Source of the DNA: Isoetes taiwanensis
Lineage: Eukaryota > Streptophyta > Lycopodiopsida > Isoetales > Isoetaceae
DNA: 64,000 nucleotides
Direction: 5' to 3'
Assembly: GCA_021234155.1 (NCBI GenBank)
Contig: JAJEKV010000025.1
Location: 17,787,094 to 17,851,093 of the forward strand
Shown: positions 21,686 to 32,099 of the stretch, piece after piece
Position numbering within the stretch: position 1 is the stretch's first letter
How the letters are laid out: each line of letters opens with the position of its first letter
Notes under the pieces: model-generated
Seen by the model: the letters and a program-made list of their open reading frames with translations, nothing else
Databases searched by the model: none
Told to the model about the DNA's origin: nothing
Translations under genes and position numbers: made by a program

Positions 21686-22330
21686 CTACTCAATGCCTTG
21701 ATTTTGGCAGCCTATTAAGGACTCTAGCATGAAAATCCAGCTTTTTAGCCTCATTATATTTGATGCCTGGCTTATAATTCCTTCTCTGTTATGCACAACT
21801 AATGTGACTATAAGTGGAGCATGGTCACTCTCACTTTCAAAACCTCCAACTGTAAAGTCTTGGATCATATGCATCAAATGTGGTTCACCAATCAGATAGT
21901 CTAAGACTGAGTACGTGAACTCCTCTGTCTAAAGGTGTAACCATAAGATTTGAAGTGGCCAACTCCATTAAAGATGACCATATTCAACGATGAGCAAAAG
22001 CTCAAAATTTGTTGACCTGCTGCATTTTGTTCTTTATGGCAACTCTTGCGAGTAAATCCATTCCATGTTTCTGTATATAGCGAGCTAGGCTCATAATCAA
22101 CAAATACTTTTGAGGTCTGGTCTCCCCTGTCCAACCATTCAAGTCCCCAATAAAAAGAACCTCATGTGTTTGCTGCCATTTCGAGATTTTGAGACCCAAT
22201 TTAGTTAGTGACCCATCTGCTCTTTGGTACACAGCAGGGAGATATAACAAGCTACTAGAATTAGATCTCGATCTGTAAGCAATAGAGATGCCTTAACTTT
22301 AAGATCCAGAAATTGCATAAGAAGTTTTCT
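21686..22330 (-). pseudogene. LINE AP-type endonuclease domain, partial
   Basis: Minus-strand pieces read LTDRDLILVACYIS, then (new frame) VYQRADGSLTKLG and EVLFIGDLNGWTGETR. Next come SSLNMVIFNGVG with YTFRQRSSRTQS, and then SVLDYLIGEPHLM...ESESDHAPLIVTL. GDLNGWTG corresponds to the G-D-x-N active-site motif, VLDY to the usual S-V-I-D-Y, and SDHAPL to the catalytic S-D-H. In an intact element this enzyme nicks target DNA to start insertion. The N-terminal third is missing because of 5' truncation, and there are two or three frame changes. Confidence 0.85.
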
Positions 22331-23300
22331 ATATTTTGCATAAAGTTTTCCTTATATATGCACTCATAGAGGACAACATATTGTGAGTGTATAGACAAAG
22401 TCTTCATCTTGGAGCTATAATAGAATTTCAAAAAAAGTGTACGAGTGAACCCATTTGGGTTCATAAAGGGACAACTCTAGTGTAATCTTAAATGTATTTA
22501 TAAGTCCCTTATTGCTGATGATAGTGCAAGGGATGAAAATAATCTTTCTGTTATGCAAATTGTTATCAGCAGAGGTTCCAAGGTTCAAAGCAGTTATTGC
22601 TGAGAATTGATCTAATCCCGTCATTAGAATAAGTTGCTCATGATCATATCCAACATAGCACAACAGATAGGAACCATTCATTGGCATCCAAAACTCAGAA
22701 AGACCATCATTCACCCACTTATTAGAGCAAAATTCCAACTGTCTGCCAAACTTTGGTCTCCCAAATTGAGCACTAGCCCTACATGAAATTATAGATCCTC
22801 CTCAAAACATGTTGGCCATGTCCCAATCATGAAACAAATACTCAAATAATTTTGCCACTGGTGATGAGGCTAGAATACACGATCTAACTATTAAACAAAA
22901 GAATATTAGGCCTAGGCTTGCTGAAAATGTTTTGAGTTAAGATGCAGAGGGAAAGACCTATGATGCAAAGAGAAGCTCTTTTGATGTAAGGATAAAAAGA
23001 AATCAAAACTGGAATGAAAATGGCATATTTTAATGGAGCCACATCTGGAGGAGGTTCCTTTAGCATTGGCTTCAGTTCCTTCTTCATCCAAATCGGCTTT
23101 TGTGGGCCCAAAAATATCCTGCCATTCTCGTAAGATTATGTGGAAAAGTCTGGCGTGCATGATGGGAGAACAGATTCATCCTTCTGGGATGAATTGTAGC
23201 TTTGAGTCACTTTCAATTTTCGAATCCGATGCACAGTAGAGAAAAAGCTAGCAAAAAAGAAGGCAATGCTCAAACCTTGGAGCAGCACCCAGAGCAATAC
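22331..23300. other. No supported gene
   Basis: Short open frames only, including a 107-codon minus frame at 22415-22738 without a recognisable domain. Boundaries with the LINE on the left are approximate. Confidence 0.35.
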
Positions 23301-23301
23301 C

Positions 23302-23408
23302 CAGAAGAACGTCATTGGTGTTTATATTGAGATGTTAGGTTTGTAACAAAATTGCCAGAAGAACGTCATTGATGTTTATATTGGGATGTTAGGTTTGTAA
23401 CAAAATTG
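23302..23408. repeat. Two-copy tandem duplication of about 53 bp
   Basis: The unit 'ccagaagaacgtcattg-tgt' through 'ttaggtttgtaacaaaattg' occurs twice with two base differences. It lies immediately beside a LINE tail and may predate or mark that insertion. Confidence 0.85.
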
Positions 23409-23411
23409 AAT

Positions 23412-23690
23412 TAGACTGAATTGGATTAAATCTTATTGTCCACGAAGACCAATAGGCGTATGGGGCCCAAATCACTATTAATATCACAAATGTGCATGTC
23501 AGTGTAGTGAGGGAGACAATTGCGCTTGCATGTCTAGCATCTCTTGGCTATATGACGCTAGACATTAGAGAAGATGTATGCAATATCATATATAGTGGCT
23601 GATTAGGTGTAACCAACTGGGTATATTGTGCCTATATAGTTGCAAATGCTAAGTAATTCTAAAGGGTGTGGCACTTATCTTCAATTACCT
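23412..23690 (-). mobile_element. 5'-truncated LINE copy
   Basis: A degenerate (GAATT)n tail is followed by 'tattgtccacgaagaccaat', then words matching the copy at 301-723 in order: 'caatatcatatatagtggct' (compare caatatcatgtgtagcggct), and a diverged 'gtgtggcacttatc'. Frames are broken and no domain is intact. Confidence 0.6.
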
Positions 23691-24278
23691 TCATTTGGAA
23701 GCATGGGTAGATTCTATTTTTCTCGCTTATCTCGGCCCGTCTGTTCGTCTCAATATGAGGCAACGTGCCACAATTCGAATGGACGAAATCTTCGTGCAGT
23801 TCTTTATGGACAAATGTGTTAATGGGTACGGCTCTCTGCTTTGGACTCCTGGCAAGCGTGGTAGTGAATTGTTGGCTTTTATAATGTGATGTCTTTAGCA
23901 GCTCAATAGCACTAGCATTCTGTAGCAGTAAGAAAAAAAGTGTCTAGAGACTGCTTGAGGCAATTGTGTTTCTCATTGCTCTGGACCTATATGCACCCCC
24001 GTTCTTGCACATTCCATGTAGAGAACCAACCCGCTTCTCCTTGCGCAACCTTTAACATGTTGTGGACTTAAACCATTGTGTAGACGAGGTTTGGAAGACA
24101 AGTGTCTCCCATGTATACCACCTTCTAACAATATTTCATGTGCACCAAATTGCACAGGATATAACAGAACCTCTCTTTGGCTACTGTTACATGTGAACTG
24201 GCTTTAATTTTGGTGATAAGGCATCATGGAAGAACCATATTAGAAAGTGTACAAAAATACTAACATAACCCCTTGTTA
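23691..24278. other. No supported gene
   Basis: Short overlapping frames (for example MALIFNYLHLEAW at 23668) show no domain. Nothing else is visible. Confidence 0.35.
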
Positions 24279-25010
24279 TTATGCTAGATATTTAACAAAA
24301 ACATGACCCACCATGATCCTCCTGTAATTGCCAAGCTCACGTATATCTCCTGAATTGTGAATTGGAGTTACTCTATTCACTTGCCAAATGGTAGGAAGGC
24401 CATTCATCAATACATCATTTAACATCTTTGTAATTTTGCTAAAAATCGTAAAATCGGACCATTTAGTCATCTTTGTAACTAAACATGTGGCATCTACAAC
24501 CTTTCTATTGAAAAGTTTCTTTATTCTGGAGATGGTCTTATCATATGTTATTTCTAGCTTTGCCTCATTCTTAGGCATGTTCCATCAATACCATTTATGT
24601 GATACAATCTATGCAACTGCTCTACTAGGTCACCTATATCCAGATCACATATTCTATTCTTCCTAGGCTTTAAGCGTGCCCAAAATCTCCTTGGATTTCA
24701 ACCATCTCATCCAAAATTTCTTGCCTCTTGCAAGTATTCTCTTTTTTTCTTCCTGACAAGCTTGCAATATTGCTTTCTAAAGCATATTCTCGCTTCATCG
24801 CTTGCATTGTGTAGCTCTTTCCTTTTAGCTTGCATTCTCCATCATACCAACCATTGCAAGGTAATCCCTTAGATTTGCATTGCCTTTCTTGTTGAAGTTA
24901 TTTAATCGGAAGTCAAGCATAAGTAAAGATGCAAGTACAGGAATAAACTCTCAGAGGATAAGCATGGATCCACTGAGTTACTTGTCTATGTATAAGACTG
25001 CACATCCAAA
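24279..25010 (-). mobile_element. Internal LINE fragment (linker and start of reverse transcriptase)
   Basis: Minus-strand pieces read NGWYDGECKLKRKELHNASD, then RKQYCKLVRKKKREYLQEAR, then FWARLKPRKNRI, and after a frame change NGLPTIWQVNRVTPIHNSGD followed by NYRRIMVGHVFVKYLA. This is the stretch between endonuclease and reverse transcriptase and the first finger motif of a LINE different from the 19-22 kb one. The homology stops abruptly at 24279, before the catalytic motifs, so both ends are missing. Simple 5' truncation cannot explain a missing 3' end; a deletion or a nested insertion is needed. Confidence 0.75.
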
Positions 25011-25364
25011 TACTCCTCAAAGATCAAGCGCCTCAATGAGGGACAAGTAAAGAACAATGATATGACTTAGCAATGACATCTTGGAGAACACGGTCATCTG
25101 CCACATTCAGACCTTTGAATGCTACTAGTCTCCGTCTTCTCCAGATAATCCACAACAACCAACCTGTTGCTAAATGAAAAGTCTACCTTTGCAACTTCAT
25201 CCAGGTATTTGGATAAATTGGCAAAAGCACTTGTTGACTTGATAGTGAGACCTGAAAAAGAGAGAACAACCAATCCCATACATGTCTAAAGTGGCCACAC
25301 ATAAAAAAGCAATGCTTAATGAATGGTCTCAAAACTCTGTGTACATATTGGATATAGATCTGAT

Positions 25365-25436
25365 ATTCTAGGGCCTTCTGTATGCTTAAATTAAATATGC
25401 TATCATATCTTGTATTAGGCCCAAAGGGCTCCTAAA
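25365..25436. repeat. Inverted partner of 29430-29495
   Basis: The block 'ccttctgtatgcttaaatta' plus 'tatcttgtattaggcccaaa' is the reverse complement of sequence at about 29435-29495. The two lie 4 kb apart and enclose the PPR relic, the Helitron and a foldback element. Similarity is limited to roughly 65 bp. Confidence 0.65.
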
Positions 25437-25834
25437 TCTACTTTGTTAATTTGGGATTATCCGGCCTGGCAGAAAATGTTTTTGGAAATTTTTTTTAGTG
25501 ATTTCCTAAGATTATGAGGTAGTTTAGCTGCCTGAAATATTTCCGGTAATCCTAAAATCAGAAAGTTGGCTTCGTATGATTTCGAAAGGGGAGGTAACCT
25601 TTGAAAAAACAGAGTGGTGAAACGCGGATCATCAGATTCTGGGGAAGTGGCGGCATGGAAGACACGTATTCTTTCAAGACTATCTCCGCAGATCTATTCG
25701 GTAGGCGATGCCAGCTCGCATGATGCCACGGATCTCAGATAACCAGTATTTTTTGCTGGATATTGGTTGGGGGCGCAAGGAATGCATAGATGCCGGTCAT
25801 ACAGTTCCGGCTACTCCAATAAATTTGCTTCGGA

Positions 25835-26037
25835 TCAAGTTTCCTGGACTGCCATGCTTTATTCAGGTGCTTTCTGCTTATTGATGATATGTGGATTTGC
25901 CTCAATGAAGCATCTCAGTTGTTTGAACAGATGCCTGAGAGGGATATCACATCATGGAATGCAGGCTTTGTCTTGAATCTGATGCAATGTCATAACAGTG
26001 TGGCTGTTTCTAGAGCTCTTGCAAAATGGAAAAAATA
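25835..26037 (+). pseudogene. PPR protein fragment
   Basis: Two frames give DQVSWTAMLYSGAF and then NEASQLFEQMPERDITSWNA. The second, EASQLFEQMPERDITSWNA, is a textbook P-L-S type pentatricopeptide repeat core as in the PCMP class, which acts in organelle RNA editing and processing. Only about two repeats remain where intact proteins carry 10-20, and a frameshift lies between them. It is a dispersed relic; large PPR families with many such relics are usual in non-seed plants. Confidence 0.7.
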
Positions 26038-26414
26038 GTCGGATGGGTTCTACACAGGCCTGGCTCCTGCATCGCATCTCTATTTTTATGGGCTGGCTCA
26101 TGCATTCATATCTTTATTTTGTGGATACAGATGTTATTGCTCTGCATTTGTTTCTATATACGTCACAGTATGATTTTGGGATTGTAGATCATGTTTCATG
26201 ATCCAGATGCTGCAAGGAGAGCTTTTGTGGAAACGATGGTTTTTTAGTAGAGCTCTGATCATTTTCGTAGTGGTCTTAGCAGGACCAGCTGATATTAAGG
26301 AAAGGAATGGGCTTAACCGAGCTTTTCTGTTTTAAGATATGGAAGCTCTCTAAACAAATGAAGAACATGCCTGAGTAGCTTTTGGATCTAAATATTTTGG
26401 TCTTTCTTTTGCAG

Positions 26415-26512
26415 AGTTTGCTAATCTAGGCATCAGCCCTGCATCATTGCCCTCTGTGGAGTACAGTGATTTAGACACTCCGCGGAGCACTCCAAGGCAG
26501 CAAGCATATTGA
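26415..26512 (+). pseudogene. Terminal exon-like fragment of unknown gene
   Basis: A TTTCTTTTGCAG acceptor at 26403-26414 is followed by (E)FANLGISPASLPSVEY, then SDLDTPRSTPRQQAY and a TGA stop. The Ser/Thr-Pro-rich tail and clean acceptor look like the last exon of a real gene. I do not recognise it and see no upstream exon within the window. Confidence 0.35.
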
Positions 26513-28210
26513 AGCTAAACAATATAGTTGGAGGTAAATTCCTTCTCTTTATTAGATCCTTTTGTGCTTTTTGTGCTGCTATAGCATCTCATATATGCCA
26601 AACAAGTTCATCTACAACACTATATCATGTTCTATATCTTCACATGCTGGCTGCATGTTCTGTAATGTAGCAGCAGCAGGTGTTTACAACACAGCAATTG
26701 GAAAATTCCTTGGGGCTTTGAAAACACATATATAGGGGTTTTAAAGGGATAAAGGGCAAGCAGGGAAAGCAGAGCTATTAATTCTTTCGAGTCTACTTCT
26801 TCATCAGCCTACATTAGTCAATGCATGGTACAGTTGTAGTGAGATGCTTCTTCATTCCATTTTGGTTTCTTTATTCCATTTTGGTTTCTAATACAGTGTT
26901 TATTTCACAGGGAGCTAGGGCAAGCAGAGCTATATATGAGACAAATGCAGGGTTGACAAAATGAAAGTGTTGCAGCAACGAAGCATCGGTATTTATGTGC
27001 CCAAAATTTTATGATTATTTACCCATTCTGCGTAAGAAGGTAAATAGGGCCTCCTTATTTCGTAGAATAAATAGACATGGAAGAACTTCATCTTCATGTT
27101 ATCTTCAAAGACACCCTTTTGTTATGCTTAACAACCGAAGGCAACCGTGGAGAATGCCATGACAGAGCTTAAGGAAGTGCGCTTGAGAGCTCATTATATC
27201 CGCACGATCTTTTTCTACATTAGTTTGTATTTCTACAAAGGGAATTCAAGAAGCCTAATATCGATTTACTATGTGTTTAGATTTTTTTTGGGGAGGTTTA
27301 CATTTCAATGTTGTGGTATAGTTGGTAGTTCACGATCGAGTAAAGTCCATTTCAATGTTAAAACTCACTATTGCGTATAGGTGCTTTGCAAACTATGGGC
27401 AATAAGACGATGGTCATAATGCATTATTACGATGATGTGAATGTGGATTAAAGTTCGTAATGCATTCATTGCAGCAAGCATGAAAAATATATTTCAAAGA
27501 AAATCATTTGTGCCATTCTCAAGATATTTTCAAAACAATGCACTTTGATGTATGAAATGTGTCCCTTAGTTGTAAGGAGTTTTAAAAGAAAATCTAAGCC
27601 TTCCATGACAATTTTGTAATGTATGGGAAGTTGTGACAATGCATTTTAAGAAAGACATTGATGTAGTTCCACGTGGAACAACATGAACATCTGAAGGACA
27701 TGAAAATGTTGAAGTTGGAAGTATACTCCATCATGTTTTTTAACATCTTGAAGTTGGAAATGCATCCCATCATGTGTTCGGTGTCCAATTCCCTTTCTAC
27801 CAAATGACATACACATTCACTTATGTGTCTTGTGCGCGACAATACATTCCCATTACAATATTAACTTTGGATGTGGTAGAAAATAAGCCAAGATCTTTGT
27901 AGATAAAGATGCAATACACACTAAATAATGCAATCAATGCAATGCCTTCAAAGTTTACATGGTGTTATTCACAACACATTCATAGCCACAACACATCCAC
28001 ATTCATAATAAAGCAGCAAGAGATGGTGTATCCATGAAATTCGGTAAACAACCTCAACAACTCATAGACATGGCCACTTGCATTCTAAAAGTTCCTAAAA
28101 TGGTCAACAACCCAGAAAGTTACTCTACAAGTTCTGAAAATGATCCAAGGGCCCAGAAGTCACTCTATGCAAATGCACAAGTTTCCAAAATCCCAAATTA
28201 TGCCCAGCAA
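26513..28210. other. No supported gene
   Basis: Short exon-like pieces such as ATVENAMTELKEVRLRAHYI (27140-27200) cannot be connected or identified. Otherwise AT-rich sequence without structure. Confidence 0.35.
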
Positions 28211-28211
28211 T

Positions 28212-28891
28212 GTTGAGCACCGTTACTATACCACTTAAAAGCATTCCTTTACATTACTATTCAACATAAAAATGTTCACTTTACATTCTCTCCCTCCTAT
28301 TCCGCATATAAGTGAACATTCTCACCCTCCTATTCCAAATAAATTTAAAGCCACCCTCCCACCTTAAGCAAAAATAAGACACCCTTTTCTAAGCACAAAA
28401 CACACTAACGTAAAATGATGCCCCATTATGAAGCAAAAATACCCCTTCCTAAGCAAAAAAACAAAACATAAAAATTGTAACACGACTAAGGGCATTCCTC
28501 ATGACCAAGTTGTTGCCTTTTATTATGTTGCTATGTGGCCAAAAGCAATGCACGAAAATGTTGGATCTTTAACTATTTGGCCAAGAACTAGAAAGCACGC
28601 GAAATTATCTAGAAGAAGAATGAGAATGAGAATGAGAATGATAGGTTCATGTACGCAGATAGGTTCATGTACGCACGAGACTGTACAAACAAATAGTAAT
28701 TTCCACATATCTAATACAAAAATAGTACACAAATGAACAACTATCATCATGTAATGAACGTCCAACTTAGACAATACTTTAGAAAGAGCGTGATTGACAA
28801 CCCTACATATGTTACTAAATCCTACATCTTATTCATATGATTGTATAATAAAATTGTATTTACGCCCGGCAACGCCGGGCACCATAACTAG
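28212..28891 (+). mobile_element. Non-autonomous Helitron
   Basis: The 3' end is classic. A 7-bp GC hairpin GCCCGGC-AAC-GCCGGGC (28864-28880) is followed 7 nt later by the terminal CTAG (28888-28891) and then T, the expected second base of the AT target. The 5' end is less sure. The words 'tactataccacttaaaagc' near 28220 resemble plant Helitron starts, but a clean A/TC junction is not visible. No Rep/helicase is encoded. A (GAGAAT)n run and a two-copy 'ataggttcatgtacgca' repeat lie inside. Confidence 0.75.
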
Positions 28892-29425
28892 TGTTATTTA
28901 AACTCAAACTTCATGTTTGTGTGCAGTACCTCCAAGGCTCCAAAGGGTGTAAAAAGTTTTTTCGGTTAACATAAACCATTACATCCAACACATTACAATT
29001 AAACCCCACTTAAAACCCCCTTTGGTTCGGGTGTATATTCACATGGGGGGTGACTCCGGGCATCAAGCGTTGTCGTATGAATAGATTTGCCCTTTATTCC
29101 TCGATCTAGACCATAGATAGCGATCCTCATTTGTGGGGTATGCATGAACAAATGTTGCTATTTTGTATAACATGCTTTGCAAAATACTATAAGGCTTGAG
29201 GCAATGTACTATATGGTGTTGATTTTGTACATGTATAATATGTCTTTAAGGGCTCTCGCTGCCCTACGTTACTCCTCGTGTATATGCACCCAATCCAAAG
29301 GGGTTTTAAGGGGGATTTAATTTTAATGTGTTGGATGTAATGGTTTATGTTAACTAAATTTTTTTTTTACACCCTTTAGGGCCTTGGAGGTACTGCACAC
29401 AACCATGAAGTTTGATTTTAAATAG
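28892..29425. mobile_element. Foldback element with arms of about 150 bp
   Basis: Left arm 28893-29045 ('gtgcagtacctccaaggc', 'aaccattacatccaacac', 'cttaaaaccccc') is the reverse complement of the right arm at about 29273-29424. They enclose a loop of about 225 bp with no coding potential. The left edge coincides with the Helitron 3' end, so the Helitron inserted exactly at, or just inside, its border. Confidence 0.8.
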
Positions 29426-30150
29426 CATTTCGGGGTCCTTTGGGCCCAAGACAAGATATATTGCATATTTAATTTAAGCATACAGAAGGCTAAAATTCCA
29501 AAATGGAACCCAAGGGACATTATCTTTTTGGGTTTAACCTCCTTTAGCACATGTCAAATCATGGTCGGTTTCACATTCTTTGGATATTAAATGCATTCTA
29601 TAAAACGGTTCATAGTATGTGCATTCTATAATTAATGACGTTGAGATGAATTTGGGCCCTTCAGGCCCTAACAAAAGCAAACATAGGTAAATTTTGAGGG
29701 CCTTGGAAATCATATATGGATTGATGGACAAAGTAAAAAACATTTAAAATGAATATCTAGCATAATCATTGTTTAAAAATGCTAATTCCAGATAAGAGAT
29801 CCCCAGCCCAACCTTTAATAATAGTGTTGTACAATCAGCAGCAACTGCATCAACCATAAACAAGCTCCTTAGAATAGTCCCACGTTTATTGCTAGTCCAC
29901 CAACAAAATGGTGTAGCTTGGAATAAGTTCAAATATCTTTGCAACAAACTTGTCATCCAACATAATATTTTGAGGAAAGAGCAATGTGAAACCTGGTTTC
30001 TAGTTCAACCATTTTGTTCTGTTCAAAGATGCTTGCAAACTACCATGAATCTAAAGTGCCATTCCCCACAAATTTATAAAAAAGAAGAATATGCAATTCC
30101 TTTGCACAAAAGCCCTGTACAACAAACTTCATTATCTGCTATTAATGATT
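29426..30150. other. Inverted repeat partner, then no gene
   Basis: The first 70 bp pair with 25365-25436. The rest is AT-rich with only short open frames. No feature can be supported. Confidence 0.4.
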
Positions 30151-30159
30151 CTATAATAC

Positions 30160-30930
30160 CATCGATCCGAGCCCTCGGATCAAAATTCTAGAGGGGGCGA
30201 GCATGCCTTCTCTGGTTGGGAGGTTGCTATATTAGGCGAGGTTCTTCATCAACGTCTCATCGGCGCTTCCTCTTCTCTCTCAGCATCTATTCTTTGAAAC
30301 CATGCAGGGGAGGGGCTTCTCCCTACTTGGATTGACCAATTTGGCGTTTCTTTCATGCTGTCGCATGTCCTTTCTCAGCCTTGCCTCTTCTTTAGCCATA
30401 ATCCTTTTACTTTCGTCCTCGATCCCGTTTTGATAAGGAAGTTCTCTTCTATTCGGGAGGTTTTTGTCGTTTTCATGCGAGCCCCATTCTAGAATACCAT
30501 CGATCCGAACCCTCGTATCGAGATTTTAGAGGGGGCGAGCATTCATGCATCATCGGCACTTCCTCTTCTCTCTCAGCAGTACTTATTCTCTATTCTTTGA
30601 AACCCACCCTCCCCCCCTTAATTGTTTAATGTATTTGTCGCCTGGCACGCGTGACCAGCCCCTCTATTTGAAGAGGTTTTTGTTTTGTTGTCGCGTGGCA
30701 CGCGTGACCAGCCCCTCCACTTTGGGAGGTTTGTCTTGTCATATTTGTTCTAGTGTTGGTGATGTGCAGGTACAGGTTGGCAAGCGACAGCAGCTTCGAC
30801 TTCTCCATTCGTGGGTTTTTTGGAAGCAAATTCTCAGCCTTACGTTTGTCCAAGCCCCTTGCCGAAGGCTTATCACTAGGGTTTTCCCTCAAAAACCCGA
30901 AAGGGCGGGGTTTTTTAATCCCGCTGATAA
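30160..30930. repeat. Single-arm relative of the 43-45 kb foldback
   Basis: Words of the large foldback recur here in the same order but unpaired: 'atcgatccgagccctcggat', 'cttcctcttctctctcagca', 'ttttgataaggaagttc', 'gtcgcgtggcacgcgtgacc', 'caagccccttgccgaaggct', and finally the three-part stem-loop at 30878-30923. A partial second copy begins within it (30490-30570), so the arm is itself internally duplicated. No coding frame is supported. Confidence 0.7.
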
Positions 30931-31273
30931 GCTTTAACCATCATCCAATTAAATTGGGATTATGTCAACTCCAAAATCACGCCAACCTGCTGTTGTCTTC
31001 TAGGGGGTTTTTGTTTTTTTTAATCTTTTTTTTTTGGACGTCAAAAATAACATAAGGTTGCGATTCACGTGTGACGTTTCATATGCGAATTGAAATATGC
31101 AAAAATGAAGAGCAAGTTGCTAACATAGATGAGACCAAAATTGAAGAGCATTTAGATGATAATATTAGGTTTGATAATAACACATTGCATTATTTGCGAG
31201 GCAATTCCAGACTCGAAATTATCGATACATGGCACAAATATCATACAAAAATATCATATATTCCAATAAAACA

Positions 31274-31895
31274 TTAAGGGATCAATCCATGTTTTTCCAC
31301 GTATTTAACAAGGTGTGGTTCCATGTCAGCCGTTCTATCCAGTTCTGGGTATGAATCTAACACTTCACCCACCGTCATCCCCATAGCCAAATTATGCATA
31401 ATAGACACAAACTTCACCAGAAAATCATTTGTCGCAAAGTTTTTTGGATCGTAAGATGGTGGATTCAGGGCCTGCGTTTGATTGTAGAAGCATTTGAGAG
31501 CATCATCATCCACTATGATTATATCATCCTTATTCTCGATACCAAGTTCGTCCATCATGTTACTCAAGTGTTTGATGAAGATAGGCTTGCCTGTTGGATC
31601 CTTGGGATTAGTGAACTTCACACATTTGTTCTGATCCCAAAAGGTCAACCAATGTCTATGCATTTCCCCCAGTGCCTCCAAAGTATCCTTGATGTTCCTT
31701 AGTTCCATGGATGACCAAATACCAACTCGAAATAACCCAGATGCCTCATCTAGCATCTCCTTCAAGTGCGGCCAGATAGATCCACTTGGTGTTTGATTCT
31801 ACCGGGTGTCCGATGAAACCGATCTCTAGCCAATTTATTTTTCGAAAAGTCTTGCAAAGGACTCCGTTTAGGTCGAACACCACAACCTTCTTAGA
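31274..31895 (-). pseudogene. FCP1/SCP-type HAD phosphatase domain (C-terminal exon, one frameshift)
   Basis: After a T-rich 'gtttgatgtttcag' acceptor the minus strand reads VSKKVVVFDLNGVLCKTFRK, then INWLEIGFIGHPVESN. After a one-base frame change comes WPHLKEMLDEASGLFRVGIW. Next are FWDQNKCVKFTNPKD and KDDIIIVDDDALKCF, and the end is YVEKHGLIP. The DLNGVL block is motif I of FCP1-like HAD enzymes, where the first Asp is the nucleophile; the usual D-x-D second Asp is replaced by Asn. VGIWSS is motif II and IIIVDDD is motif III. Relatives dephosphorylate phosphoproteins such as the RNA polymerase II tail, but the Asp-to-Asn change could reduce or abolish activity. The frameshift near 31800 may be genuine decay or assembly error. 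It is the last exon of the locus continuing to 36.2 kb. Confidence 0.75.
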
Positions 31896-32099
31896 AACGC
31901 AATGGAAGCTGAAACATCAAACATGTATCCGGTCGAAGAAGATCACGATAACACAAACAATACAAACGCGCCAAGCGTGATTTGGGATAGTCTTAACCAA
32001 ATCGCGCTCGACGTGATTTTGTTTGACAACGAAAAATAATCAAAGCACGCCTGGCGCAATTTAATTCAAAGGTAATACAAATTAAATCACGCGTGGCGC

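Larger units (their letters stand above)
19333..22330 (-). mobile_element. Long LINE (L1-type), 5'-truncated
   Basis: Read on the minus strand, the element runs from a partial AP-type endonuclease (about 22330) through reverse transcriptase to a C-terminal zinc knuckle. It finishes with the conserved terminal box (19353-19393) and an (ATC)n tail (GAT repeats at 19335-19352 on plus). About 3.0 kb are kept. The first ORF and the start of the endonuclease are missing. At least four frameshifts break ORF2. It is the most complete LINE in the window and fixes the gene order for the shorter copies. Confidence 0.9.

Noticed and set aside
28617-28640. (GAGAAT)n as a LINE tail
   Set aside because: No terminal box follows it; it lies inside the Helitron.
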